DNA from: Rutstroemia sp. NJR-2017a BVV2
Taxonomy: Eukaryota; Ascomycota; Leotiomycetes; Helotiales; Rutstroemiaceae
Assembly (NCBI GenBank): GCA_002946415.1
Contig: NJPS01000010.1
Coordinates: forward strand, 1,240,001-1,304,000
DNA: 64,000 nt
Direction: 5' to 3'
Within the stretch, counting starts at the first letter, position 1. Every line of letters begins with the position of its first letter. Under the pieces are notes generated by a model. It made no database searches. It saw only the letters and a program-made list of their open reading frames with translations, and was not told where the DNA came from. Shown here one piece after another: positions 1 through 11,320 of this stretch. Both the position numbers and the translations under genes were made by a program.

Positions 1-774
1 AGGAAACTTCTCCTCTTCCCCATACCTGAACCCTTTCAGTACTAATTGTGGTTCCGACGGCGCATTCTTATTTTTCGCAAATGTGGCGAGGATCGCCTTA
101 TACAGATGCGGCGGCATCGCTTGCAGAGGCATCCCATCTCCCGAATCCGCATCCACCTGCATTCCCACAATATTATTCAATTTAGACTCCGTGAGCGCCT
201 TCACCCAATGTGACGGGAAATTCTCATAATCGCACGGAGCGATTAATTCCACAGGCACATACGTCGACTCTTCGGGCAGGAGGACCGAAATCTTGATATG
301 CCGCACCAACGCGCAGTTCAGCGCGCCGACCTGGTCCTGGAAGTCGAATAGCTCGCGCGGGTTATGGAATACGAATTTGTTGCGCGAATACAGCACTTCG
401 GTCGCTTCGGATTGGATCTGCTTGTTGACGAGGAGGAGCCCCGGTGTGGGTGGCTTGAAGGGATAGTGCGTTGAGTTGGGATAGGTGTTGCAGGAGAGCA
501 TTGCGGTGTGGCGCACACCGACGAAGGCTTCGCGTGGTGCTTGCAGTGCGTAGAGATATATCTGATCGCGAACTTCTCGAGGCAGGGAGAGGAATGGCAG
601 GTGTTTGTCGTAGAGACCGGTTGACGTTTTGAGGTTTTCTAGCTCTTCCCAGACTTGGTTGTATTTCCTTGCTGTCGCATATAGAGAGCGCATGAGATAT
701 TCGTTGGCTGCTTGGAGGGAATCGACATCTTCGCCAAATGCTCGGTCATAATCCACCAATTCCGAAATATTCAT
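1..774 (-). CDS. 2EXR/DUF7730-type fungal protein, partial (C-terminus off the left edge)
   Basis: The frame stays open on the minus strand from an ATG at 774 to base 1 (258 codons), so the 3' end lies outside the window. The N-terminal part is a probable coiled-coil leader. It is followed by the block typical of fungal 2EXR/DUF7730 proteins: LPREVRDQIYLYAL (about residues 72-85), then LLLVNKQIQSEATEVLYSRN (about 122-141). These F-box-like hydrophobic segments are common in large lineage-specific families of unknown role in filamentous ascomycetes. No intron is needed in the visible part. Function cannot be stated. Family membership rests on the LPxEVRxxIY and VNKQIxxEAxxVLY signatures I recognise. 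Confidence 0.8.
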   Translation of the reverse strand, partial: MNISELVDYDRAFGEDVDSLQAANEYLMRSLYATARKYNQVWEELENLKTSTGLYDKHLPFLSLPREVRDQIYLYALQAPREAFVGVRHTAMLSCNTYPNSTHYPFKPPTPGLLLVNKQIQSEATEVLYSRNKFVFHNPRELFDFQDQVGALNCALVRHIKISVLLPEESTYVPVELIAPCDYENFPSHWVKALTESKLNNIVGMQVDADSGDGMPLQAMPPHLYKAILATFAKNKNAPSEPQLVLKGFRYGEEEKFP

Positions 775-3360
775 AGTTGTTGCCGGAAGTTAAGCGTAAC
801 GTCGCGATAATAGCCAGGTGCCGTATGTATATATACAGTATACACAAAGGAGAAGATGTCCGGAGTGAAATGGAATACTGCGAACAAATATTGAAAGTCG
901 AGACTGGCAGGTGATAAAAATTGCACTTACCGTTAGTGGCAGCTTGAAGATGAAAACGACCCTCGCATCTTCACATCCTCAGTGCCTCACATCCTCACAT
1001 GCATGCTTGCAAATGAACTGTTACCCCGCCATGATTGGACACACGCGCCCATTTCCCAGCAACAAACCAATCCGAACACTCGCGGAACAGCATCCCATAG
1101 AGTTTGCGTGACGTGTAGAGGCAGCTATACTCAGTTCGAACACACGTCCTTCCCTTCACCGACCATTTATTGCCTCCACCTAACGCTTTTCAGCTATTCG
1201 TCTGACAGGTTCGCAGCACGATGTGCAGGCGGGGAGACCCGCAATTCGTTAGTCAAGCAGGGACGTGGGACGTGGGACGAAGGACGGACCCAGAGGTTGC
1301 GCAAGGATCGAGAAGGCGTCTACTAACGAACGACAGGAAAATTCTGAAAATCGAATTCTAACCGTCCATCCCAACCACCCCAGCCTCCGAGTTCGTTTGT
1401 TGCAGGTCGCCGCAGATGAATTATCCAGAGGGTAAATGCGCAGATCTGCTGGCGGTTTGAGGACGGTTGTGCCGAGGAATCACTCGATCGGACGGTTAAA
1501 ACCCAGCACGAGTGTGGAGGGGGAATGCGCCGAGAACGAAAATACCACGTCGTTGGCACGCCATGGAAACATACATTCAAGCTGGCACAAGAAGGGTTAG
1601 GAGACAATACACATTGGACTACATTTGACACGATCTGTCTAGCTAGGCTTTGCGAAATGATTCCAGCGAAGCTCAGAGCACGCGAATACACCTATCCATC
1701 CTCAAATCCATATGGCTTCCTCCAGTCTCTCTCGGGTATCATAAAGGTAGGGCCGTCACAAGAGCAATCACCCAAAGAACCGCATCTTCCATTTCCGCTC
1801 AACATCTCTCCATGTTCCCGCTCTGCTCAAACGCTGTCCCGGCCCCCACTTAACATCCAACCCAGTTTCTGCTCAGTCTCTATCCGGTCCCATGCCACTC
1901 TGCCCCGCTGCCTCTAGCTTCCATCCGGTCGAGCACGGATTTACCCCTCTCCCACCTCTGACTATCCCCTCTCCGTGGTAGAAAAACCAGGCCGATCTGG
2001 GACAATTTATTGCAGCTGATTACTATTGTCAAATCAACATCTCAGATATTATAAAATATCATTCTGTTTTCATTGTCCAACGGTCTTTGAGGCAATATTG
2101 TCGGCCTGTTATTTCTGCGCCGGAGAGCCGCCATCCTCAAACCACCCCAATCTAGCGCCGTTCTGGCAACCAATACTGCACAGTAACATCCTCGTCATTC
2201 CTATCACAATACCAGTCAAGCTCACGCTGGATACTGAATCCATTGCGCCGGAGGCGGCCAGCATTAGTCCGCGAATATGGCCTAGCACCCCCAACGACAT
2301 GAATGGGGACGGTAGATACATGTATTTGTACGAACTCTACCTCCTCCGATACATGTCACCACAATCGCATGGACATTTGGGTATCGATATGCGCGGCTTC
2401 TTCTACTGAGCGGTTCGGACCGCGGGAGAGTCATATCGTCGTCGAGGAGGGAGAAGAAGCGTCCGAGGTGTTGATATATCCGCATGTAAGTGCTGTTGGT
2501 GCAGCTTTGTGTGGCCATGTCGTTTCTTTCGTTTGCTTTCTTGATGTGGTAAGGATGTTATATCTGTTAATTAAGACTCAATGCGACGACGGGATAGATT
2601 CAATACTGCGGTCCAGTCGATGAAGGGCCTCCAAAATGATGACTTAGATCTATTTGTGCAGAAGAGCAAGCCTATGTAATAGCCTCCCTCAACTCACAGT
2701 TTAGTTGAATCAGACTGGCCTTAACCAAGCATTGAATCACCTATTCATGACCGATTTATATGTCACGGTTGAGAATTCAATCCACAATATTATAAGCAAG
2801 AAGCCGTTTGTTTGATATCGGCCGGGAGTACTGCAAACAGAGTATGCATGCTTCCAGGTTTGCATAATTAGTGTCCAGAAAGTATTGGTGTGCTATTCTA
2901 TTGGTGATCTTTTCACAGGTTCAGCCTCATTGCCTCAATATGTCTATATTGCTCTGACAGAGCTTCACTTGCTTGCGATGAAGTTATGACATCTGATATA
3001 CACGCGATGCAATCGATGCCACTTATGCATGCCGTTCTCCTAGTGGAGGTACTGTACTTGTATATAGTGAGATTGAGAGTGTTGTATAATTACACTGGAC
3101 ATAGGATCGTTTCATACAAAGGTTTCAATAGCTAGTGAATGGCGAGTGTTGACTATCTAGCCTCTCCACGTGTATCTGACTCTTGATTACCATTCACATA
3201 CCTCACACACACGTTGAGTATGATGAGTAATATTACCTAAGCCTTCAGGGATGAAAAATTCACATATAGAATTCTACTGTCACCACCGTTAGATCCGTCA
3301 CCATCTCTTCCTTCTCTCCGTCTAGCCCTACTACCTTCTCCCTGGTCAACCCTCCTATCT
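775..3360. other. intergenic, no supported gene
   Basis: This is a gap between the 2EXR-type gene and the P450. It holds only short overlapping open frames on both strands (the longest about 130 codons) without family signatures. A minus-strand hydrophobic frame near 2109-2321 has no convincing exon context. The stretch around 2630-3230 is visibly AT-rich. I see no tRNA or tandem array here. Confidence 0.5.
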
Positions 3361-5892
3361 TCAAGCTGCAAGCAATTTCTCCACCCCTTCAAACCGTGGA
3401 GTGAAAACACATGGGAAGTCACTCGCTTGACTAATGTTAAAAGTCAGTACCTTCGCATAGTAAAATCCCCCTCTCGTCTTCTATCCTCTCTTTCCTTCCA
3501 CACCTCTTTTCATCCTCCATATCTCGCCCCTCTATCGAACCCAATAAGAACAGAAAATAGAAAGTAACGTACGTTGTAATACCAGTGCTTATCTCCGGAA
3601 CCGGAGTAATCTCCCTCCCTTCACTATCGCGCTTCTTACTGATCTTCAAAGTATGCAACATAGTCGCCATAGCAATCCATACACTATTATCGGCCAGGTA
3701 TCGGCCTGGGCATACTCTAGGATCGGAAGATGTTAGTTGTGGGGATTTTGGGAACGTGAGAGAAGGACTTGGGTCAGGGTAGAGGAAGTAGAAATGTGGT
3801 GAGTGAGAGAGGGTTAGAGAAACTAGAAAGTGGGTGGGGCGGGAAAAATTATAAGCACACACCTCCTTCCAAATCCGAAATGTCCAATAGGGAACGGTTC
3901 GCCGCGTCCTCCTTCCTCGGCACTTATGTACCGATCGGGCTCGAAGTCTTCAGGTTTGTAGTAGAGGGAAGTGTCATGACACATGGCGTAGGCGTTGGGG
4001 ATGACCAAGGAACTGGGGTGATAGATTAGTAAGTCACGGGCTACAAGTTAAGAGGTAGGGATAGTTTTAGGGAGAGGACCATACCCTGACGAAGGAGTTA
4101 GCTTGAGATCGTGAATTGAAGGATTGGGGAATTGTGGGGGCCGCATATAACTTACCTTTAGGTATGAACATTCCGTCGTAGACATCATCTTCAGACGACT
4201 TATGCGGAATTCCTGCGCTTATTAATCTACGGTCTTGACCAGAAGTCTTCGCAACTAATAAGAAGTGAAGATAGGAGCTAACCTGAAGAAACAACGGGGA
4301 ACCATCTACTTCATAATTAGCTGCTGTATCGAACGCTTCTTTACAATAAAGCAAAACACGCAACATACCTGTAAACCTCCTGCAGCATATGTTCCAAGTA
4401 CGGCATCTTCTCTCTGTCGTCTAGTGTCGGCAATCTATCTCTCCCAACCAAGGTGTCCAGCTCTCGCCATGCTTTTTCTTGAACTTGAGGGTTGAGCGTC
4501 ATACTTAAGACGAACATGACTATCGTCGCAGAAGTCTATTCATGCCACGCAAACATAAGTTTCTTGAAGCAAGCAGCAAGTGAAGCATGAGGTCGATAAA
4601 AAGGTTCATAAAGGGAAACACGTACTGTATCCAAAGCAGCAACAAAAAGAGCTCCAGCGGCACCTTTGATGTCCGCTTCTGTGACGTCTTCTGCGGGGTT
4701 TTCCGATTTTTCTAATTTCGGGTCTTGAATCTGCTGAAGCATTCTGTGCACGAAGGAGGGTTTCGTGATTCCACCGGCCTATTTCGTATATCAGTAGCAA
4801 GATCTTGTATGCAGAGGTTGCAAGATTGTTAACTGCGCAAATACACTTACCAATTCGCGCTTCACGCCTACAAAGGGAAGTTCATGCATCGCCGTCACAT
4901 CTGGATAACACTTTCGTGCAAACTCCAACGATGGAATTAGCTTGAACCAGTGCGGAAGTTTTCGGACTGTGCAACTCGTCAGTATGAATAACTCGTAGTT
5001 TATATCAGGTGAGGCAGGTAGGCCAGGCGAAAATAAACCTACTCCAAGGAAAAACATCCACAGCCGAAGCCCCTGGCTGCCCTCCATTGGAAATTGCATT
5101 CGATCCCTTATGCGCCGTCTCAATGTACATCTGAGCATTCGGGCCATCTGCCTTAATCCCATAGGTGATATCGAGAATGATCGTCGTAGCGAACCTTCAC
5201 ATTCCGGTATCACATCAATATCCATCAGCCACTTCATTAGGAAGAACTTACAGAATAATCCAATCCTTCCACTTCTCTTGGTTTTCCAAAATCCTGGTAG
5301 TCAATTTCGTGGCTCCTTGCTCCTGAGCGCCACGATACTGGATGCAGTTTTTCTTCGTAAATTCACTCTGAAACATCCTCCTGTGCTTACGGAAGGTCGG
5401 TCCTCGACTCATGAGTGACAATGTATGGGTCCAGCCTTGTCTGCTTGGATGTTAGTTGCTTTTTATCACACATTACAGAGGGATATATGAAAATTTATGT
5501 CAGAAAATATCATACTCAGCATAGAATTCCATACGCGGTCTATCACTATACTTCGCTCCGTGTTTATCAAGTAGAGCCATAGCTGATTTGGCGCTGTTGA
5601 GAATGATGACTGGTGCGCCGAGGAGGCTGATATGGAGGACGTCGGAGCCTGGTATTTGTTAGATTCAATCTGACGATATGAAAAGAGTATACTTGCTGTA
5701 TTGCTTGCTCCATTCCATGTATGTAAGCTCGGCTCTACTCTGGGGAATTTGGCGGAAGTTTCCAATGATGGGTTCGGGAGGAGGACCTGGTGGAAGAGGA
5801 GGCTTCGATGATTTTTTGTTCTTGGTCCATAGCTTGTAGATCAAGAATATGGTAACTGAGGAAACCAGTACTATCTCAGAGGGACGGAACAT
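3361..5892 (-). CDS. Cytochrome P450 monooxygenase, 13 exons
   Basis: Proposed exons (minus): 5892-5697, 5648-5516, 5440-5252, 5194-5043, 4966-4851, 4778-4626, 4535-4369, 4305-4283, 4212-4156, 4085 (1 nt), 4012-3863, 3716-3573, 3421-3361. They close as 513 codons plus stop, the usual size of a microsomal P450. In order the protein has an N-terminal membrane anchor (residues 6-19), a proline-rich hinge PPLPPGPPPEP, a helix-I region GAAGALFVAALDTTS (threonine pair at 313-314), the helix-K ExxR (E366-R369), the FEPDRYI segment and the haem loop FGFGRRVCPG with C448 as thiolate ligand. It should act on the ER membrane with a P450 reductase. The sequence resembles ascomycete secondary-metabolism P450s that are often auto-named O-methylsterigmatocystin oxidoreductase-like, but the substrate is unknown. 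Oddities: intron 1 is GC-AG, exon 8 is 23 nt and exon 10 is one base. All catalytic motifs are intact, so the gene looks functional if these introns splice. Confidence 0.85.
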
Positions 5893-7009
5893 GTTGGTGA
5901 TGATAGACCTGCGTGAGGTTCTGAGCTGATTAGTGAAAATATGTCAATGATTGTCAGTGAAGTAAATCAATGCACCTTCCAGTGCCTTGCCAGCTCGTAA
6001 CTGTTGATAGAAAGGAAGGATGGCGTGGTATGATATTGGAAGGAACCTGACATTAAATAAGATTCCTCGACAACACTACGTCAGCTCCAGTTGAATCAGG
6101 GGAGATAACGTAGTAGCAGAAAGAGGGGTAACACTGAGAGTAATATCTTGAGTCGTATTCCGATGCGGGATATGTGCGACGGGAGTCGTTCATGTGACGA
6201 TCGATATAATGTATGATCTATCAAGAATAATGCGTGATTTGTCAAGAAGATCTTCACTGCTTGATAAGCAACGGCGATATCAGAGTAGCAAAATCAGGTT
6301 TGGGTGAAGCAAAGGGTTTCATGATACTGCGGATAAAAACATCAGACCATGTCGAATTCTGGTATGTAGAGCTAACTGGAAGTTTAGACGCCCTTAGATT
6401 ATCACAGACAGCATGCCTCCGATTTTCCAAGTATTCGCTTTCGGAGAGCAGTAAATGTCAAGTATACTACTAGTATGGTGCATGTAGCGAAAGGAAGTTG
6501 CATTGGGCTTCGCAGAACTCTGCTTGGAGTGATGGTCCACAGCGTGATGAAATGTTTCAAAATAGCACATAAAATAATGGAAATAAATCTAGCTCGGAGG
6601 CTGATTGCTAATCTTTCCTCTGTAAACAGCAGATCATAAATTGGATGCTGAACTCAGCCCATGTGGAATCAAAAGAAGCAACAGTCCGCCGTTGATATCA
6701 GGCATGTAGAAAGAATACGGAATTTACTTTCCTATTCAAGTTGAGCTGCCTGAGGCTTCATCGGTTGTTGGTCCAATATGGCAAACACAATCGGCTTCCA
6801 GTTTTTGGTTATTGCATTGATCCGATTGGCTCTGGCAGCTGATCACGGCCAGACGGCCAAGTACCCAGACCGTAAAACGCCGCGCTTCCTGCGTAGTTGC
6901 CCCCTTTCCCTATATTCCCAGGAGAAGAACGCCTTTCCATGCTAATATGCTTCATATAAAGATGAATCAAATTGTTGTACAAAGGCGCACACGAATGTTC
7001 ACCCACCAA
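5893..7009. other. intergenic, no supported gene
   Basis: This lies between the P450 start and the GH76 stop. It would carry the P450 promoter on the minus strand and the GH76 3' region. Only one open frame (about 79 codons near 6234) occurs, with no domain signature. I see no repeats. Confidence 0.5.
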
Positions 7010-8485
7010 TCAAAACCACTCTACAACCATGAAAGCACTTCCACCAATGACACCTGCAATGATCAACATCGTAAGAACCGCAGCACCAGTCTTATCTCCA
7101 GTGCTAACGGGATCATTCTCAGATCCATCTGTATTGAGCCTCGAGTCCGTTCCGGCAGTCACATCTCCCTCACTTGTTCCCGTTCCTTTGATCTCGCTGA
7201 CCCAATCCCTCGTTTGAGGTATCAACATACTCTGAACTGCCTCCAATGCCGCCATTTGCTCTCCAACGCCAGTGCTTCCGTCGTTAGAGCCGGTAGTCCA
7301 TTTCAAACCACAGTGATTGCCACGGGTGCCTGCAGTACATGTTTTCGCCGCCGCTGTAGCGGTTGTCGAGAGTAGACTCATAATTTGCGTAGACGTGAAC
7401 GGAGCTAACTTGGTAGTGGCTGCCAACCATCGTGTAAAATAAGCCTTGAAGGACCGTTGATCGTTGTTACATGTTCCACCTGATTCGCATGCTTCAACCA
7501 TTACTCCGTCTACGAAGAAATCGGTGGACGCATTGAGAATGCCACTGACTCGCTGTTCCCAGACTTTACTGCCGTTTGTCTTATTTTGGTTAGTCGACGG
7601 GCGGAAGAGTATACGAAGCACCTAACTTACATAGTTGTACATAACGGCACTTCCGAGTAAATATATTCCAGCATTGTAAGACCATCGATTGTGGTCCTTC
7701 GCAGTACAATTGTCCGTATTCTGCGTTCCATCGTAAATATCGTAATCCGTCGACATCAGTCCAACTCCATACACCCAGTCGAAGACTTTCTCAGCCCAGT
7801 CCGCATATGTTTGGTTGCCAGTATACAATGCTAATCGTGCAGCAAGATTGAACACACAGCCATTCGAGATGCTATTCTTATAGTTGTATCCATTATTGAA
7901 CGTGAAGATCTGCCAACGAAATCCGCCATTGCAGGTTGAGGCATCCCATCGAGCAGCTTGCGTGTTGAAGACTCCTTGCGCGAGAGCAAGCCAACCGGGG
8001 CTTGGATCCGGGGGGTTTTGAAAGTTTGTTTCCGCCGCTGTCATGGCCGCCATTCCCCAGAATCCTTGATCATCGTTTCCTTCTGTCTTGGTCTGATTCA
8101 ATGGCATGAAGTCGTCATCGTCTCCGGCTTGGTGTAATAATGCTTGCTGTACGTTGTTGTTGTAAGTGGTGTCGTTTGTGTAGTACCAGTAGTTGATCAT
8201 AGTCCCGAACCTGGACATGCGTTAGAGGAACTATCTCAAGAACAGAACCAAGAGACAAACTTACATAGCACCGGCTTCCCACCAATAATATGGGGATGGC
8301 AGATTACCTGGCACATCTCCTGTGTTGTTTCCAGTATAGTATGCCATTAAGTCATACGCTATGGTGCTTGCAGCTGTCTTTATCGATGCCGTCGAAGTGA
8401 TATCAAGGGTGATGGCACTTTCAACGCCATGTCCGGCAAGGACGCAGAAGGCTGCCGTGTAGGCAAAAGAAGGGGCAACTCTCAT
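7010..8485 (-). CDS. GH76 endo-1,6-alpha-mannosidase, Dfg5/Dcw1 type, GPI-anchored
   Basis: Three exons, 8485-8265, 8210-7631 and 7579-7010, give 456 aa; both introns have GTAAGT donors. The N-terminus is a signal peptide (hydrophobic core [11 protein letters not shown]). The body is a GH76 domain with the paired catalytic aspartates in GNDDQGFWG (D120-D121), the NGGFRWQ motif, and C-terminal repeats of the alpha/alpha barrel such as [14 protein letters not shown] Ser/Thr/Asp-rich spacer follows, then a hydrophobic tail ([15 protein letters not shown]) ending near the stop, the pattern of a GPI-attachment signal. Members of this family act at the plasma membrane and are thought to transfer GPI-anchored glycoproteins onto the wall glucan by cleaving alpha-1,6-mannan. 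The gene looks intact. The family is confident, but the exact paralogue is not resolved. Confidence 0.93.
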
Positions 8486-9033
8486 GATTTAGGAAAAGCG
8501 AAATAGGAAAGGAAAGTATATAGGGAAAGGGAGTGTGCGCTCCAAAGAGAAGTAAGAAAATTGACTGTCAAAAGAGGGACTATGAACATGGAAACTATCG
8601 CGAAAGAGTGAACGCGGTTGGAGTATTTGCAAAGCAGAGAAACATGTAAAGAGACAGACCTACGAGAACAAGATTGAATGATAGACGGCAAGGCGATGGG
8701 ATGATTCCGGGGGTGCCGCAAGCACCATCTGCATCTGGGTGAACTGAATTGGTGCCAAGAGCAAAGACTAGCATAGCCATGATTTGCACCGGCATACGAA
8801 GTAGGGTCTCTAGAATCGAATAGGGACAACGGTCTCATTTGTGAATGCGCGTCGCAGAATAGCTCAGGGGTGATGCCGAGATCTTGGGAGGGAGGTCCTA
8901 TATGATTTGGGTGGATCGCCAAGTGCACGGAAATGCGCTCTGAGACATTACCGATACGGGAGACTGACGCAGACGAGAGCATTGGCAAAAGTAAGAGAAG
9001 GATGATAGGCCAAGAAGCTGTCTGGGCAAACAT
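8482..9033 (-). CDS. Possible small secreted protein (doubtful)
   Basis: A minus-strand frame from ATG 9033 begins with a textbook signal-peptide pattern ([19 protein letters not shown]). After about residue 80 the reading loses protein-like character. A different minus frame between about 8795 and 8650 looks better and ends at a GTAGGT donor-like site, so a spliced small secreted cysteine-containing protein is conceivable. I could not close a convincing exon model. It would end right at the GH76 start on the same strand. No homology is recognised; the frame may be chance. Confidence 0.18.
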   Translation of the reverse strand: MFAQTASWPIILLLLLPMLSSASVSRIGNVSERISVHLAIHPNHIGPPSQDLGITPELFCDAHSQMRPLSLFDSRDPTSYAGANHGYASLCSWHQFSSPRCRWCLRHPRNHPIALPSIIQSCSRRSVSLHVSLLCKYSNRVHSFAIVSMFIVPLLTVNFLTSLWSAHSLSLYTFLSYFAFPKS

Positions 9034-10105
9034 AACGGTTACGTATGCCTCCATCCTTCAAGGAAGGAGACGTTTGGATAACATTGATATTATAACAGAA
9101 GGGTGGAAGTGTATGTGTATACATATTCAAAAGACAGGAGGTGAAGGTGCACAGAGTCCGAGACAGAAACTCATAAGGTTCCGCTGGGGTACGAGGGTAC
9201 CTTTATTGGATGTGAAATTAAGCTTGGCATTAGGCATATCCAGCCCAGGCTAGCCTGATTGATTGACTAAGACTGGAGCACGTGATATGCTTCTAGAACC
9301 ATGCCTATTTGGATTAGACAGTCGATCTGTCACGTGTGCGCGATCTCAGTATTTGTTTGGTAGTCGCGCTTCGTGTGCAAACATACATTCGACCTCTCAC
9401 TCCATGAGTCTTGTCTACCACGTACTGCCTTGTATCGTGCTTTTGTATATCAAGGTCAAATAGCTCCGTCAACAAGAATTGTGCGCGAAATCGATCCTCC
9501 TAGGTAACGGACAAGAATGACTAGAACACGATTCACGTCTGATAGCCGTTTGGTTGCCTGCTACTCCTGGGGCGTTGTGGCTAACTGTCACGATGGAATG
9601 CTCAAGGAGTCGTGGGTCGCGGTCGTCAAACGAGTACAAATGTGGGGCATTCGATTTGTTGCTGAATTGATACGAGCAAATCTCTGAAGCCTTTCGCGAA
9701 AAATTATCATGCTTCTCACGGGGTCACCGCGAGGATGACCCGGTGCCAACAGAAGCGCTCGTTATCTCTGGGTTGGGTGTCAACCGCAACCTGTTTATTC
9801 CAACGGGACGCTTATCTCAGTGGCTTCGCAGCGTTTATTTTAGGCACGGTCGTCTGGGTCAAATTCTTGCCCTGGACCCCATTTGTTACACCAAAATTTG
9901 GTGGTAGGAACATATATGCTTAACATCTACGTGACCCTCGGGAAACCTGTCAGCGTTTGTAATCAATCTCTTCCTCACAAAATCCGTTCAAGAGTTTGAT
10001 GGGATCCTAGTACTGAGTGCAGTGCAAATACTCGAATACCCCGCGAGCTTGTTCAAGTGTCCCACTCTTTTGGGTGCATGCAAGTGGTGCTTTCTCTATA
10101 TCAAG
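9034..10105. other. intergenic, no supported gene
   Basis: This lies upstream of the 404-aa repeat gene. Only short frames occur and none has a signature. It presumably carries the promoter of the gene starting at 10106. I see no repeat or RNA gene. Confidence 0.45.
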
Positions 10106-11320
10106 ATGCGTAGAAACGATGCTGTTTCGAGTCAAGCAGCGGAGAACCCGAAAAGGGGACAATTGAACCCGGAAAGGGGACAGTTGGAAAAACCGAAGCG
10201 CGGTTTAAACCGACAATTGGAAAAGCCAGGAAAGGGTTTGAACCGACCTTTGGAAGTTTCAGAAAAGGGTTCGAATGGATCATTGGAAATTTCAGAAAAG
10301 GATCGGTCAGATAAACAGGGGAAAGTTCCGGGAGAAACACTTCAATCAAGACGACCGACGGAAGCAGATCGAACGGCAGAAGGAAACCGATCATTAGGAG
10401 AAAGAGCAGGGAAAATATTGGCGGCGAACAGAGCAGAAAAGCAGCTGAATAATTCGGAGCATCCATCAATCGGACGGATGGATAAATCAGTGCCAAATCG
10501 ACCACCTGATAGATCAGATGGAAAACAACAGCACAAACGAATAATTGAAAACTTAGAAACTAGACGATTGACAGACAAAACCGAATCGGGACAAGAGTCA
10601 AGACGAGCAAAAGACAAGATCGAATCAGCACAAGAATCAAGCCGACCAGTGGACAAAGCAGGGAAAAGACCAGCGCATAAAGTAATGGAAGAAAAACGCT
10701 CGGCGAACATTTCAGAAAGGAAACCGCATGGTTCGCAGAGCACTTGTGCCGTTGTTTCGCGACATTCCAAAGAGACCGAGAAACAAGAGGAACCCTCGGA
10801 TGAAGTGTTGCCAGTGTTTGAATTAGGGGGTCCCGAGAAAGACAAAGTGATTCGAGATATCCTGAACGAGGCGCGAAAAGAAAAGATGGAAAAACTGAAC
10901 ATAAACGTTTTGCGCCAAGAAGAAGGTTTAAAATTTAGCAGCACCGATGCTGGTAAAATGTATTCCTTGCTACTTGATGGGCAGAAAGATGCGTTCAGGT
11001 ACTGCAATACATTTGTCACTGAAACATGTTTGAAGCATTCCTATGCGTACCTAAAATGGTTGTCCGTGAATCGACATGCATATTGGCATAAGGCGCGAAC
11101 AGTTTATGTAGAGAAACTGAAGACGATCTTGGGGCAAAGAAATGAGGTCTTCGATGTATGGACGTTTGAGAACTTGCCCTCGGAATGGGTGAAGATCAAA
11201 ACTGTCAATTTGTGTTCCAAGGCGGAGCTGGAAGCTTCTCCCAAGAAGAGGAGGAATAGCGATACTAAGCTTGAAGTTCATGGTCTAAATCGCAGAAGAC
11301 ACGGTCGTGGTAGTCTTTAG
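10106..11320 (+). CDS. Unknown basic protein with N-terminal degenerate repeats
   Basis: A single-exon frame of 404 aa. I start at ATG 10106 because the open frame further upstream has only a GTG and no ATG. Residues 15-66 are degenerate 7-11-residue repeats (PKRGQLN, PERGQLEK, PKRGLNRQLEK, PGKGLNRPLEV, SEKGSNGSLEI). A long Lys/Arg/Glu/Ser-rich, probably disordered stretch follows to about residue 235, with further EKR-type repetition. The last 160 residues are different: a predicted helix (KVIRDILNEARKEKMEKLN), then an aromatic-rich globular-looking segment (SYAYLKWLSVNRHAYWHKA, WTFENLPSEWVKIKTVN). The C-terminus is strongly basic (KKRRNSD, RRRHGRG), suggesting a nuclear or nucleic-acid-binding role, which is inference only. 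I do not recognise the family. Confidence 0.72.
   Translation: MRRNDAVSSQAAENPKRGQLNPERGQLEKPKRGLNRQLEKPGKGLNRPLEVSEKGSNGSLEISEKDRSDKQGKVPGETLQSRRPTEADRTAEGNRSLGERAGKILAANRAEKQLNNSEHPSIGRMDKSVPNRPPDRSDGKQQHKRIIENLETRRLTDKTESGQESRRAKDKIESAQESSRPVDKAGKRPAHKVMEEKRSANISERKPHGSQSTCAVVSRHSKETEKQEEPSDEVLPVFELGGPEKDKVIRDILNEARKEKMEKLNINVLRQEEGLKFSSTDAGKMYSLLLDGQKDAFRYCNTFVTETCLKHSYAYLKWLSVNRHAYWHKARTVYVEKLKTILGQRNEVFDVWTFENLPSEWVKIKTVNLCSKAELEASPKKRRNSDTKLEVHGLNRRRHGRGSL
10148..10303 (+). repeat. In-frame degenerate repeats inside the 404-aa gene
   Basis: About five imperfect units of 21-33 bp built on an AAAGGG/TTGGAA core encode the (P/S)-x-(K/R)-G-x-x-x-L-E pattern. The units keep reading frame while diverging in sequence and length, so they look like an old coding expansion rather than a fresh microsatellite. 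Confidence 0.7.

Noticed and set aside
2026..2623. Frames of 106-127 codons on both strands
   Set aside because: Competing frames without splice support or family signatures; treated as chance.
10342..11019. 225-codon minus-strand frame opposite the 404-aa gene
   Set aside because: It is the shadow of the Lys/Arg/Glu-rich plus-strand gene (Ser/Phe/Leu-rich complement), with no signature of its own.
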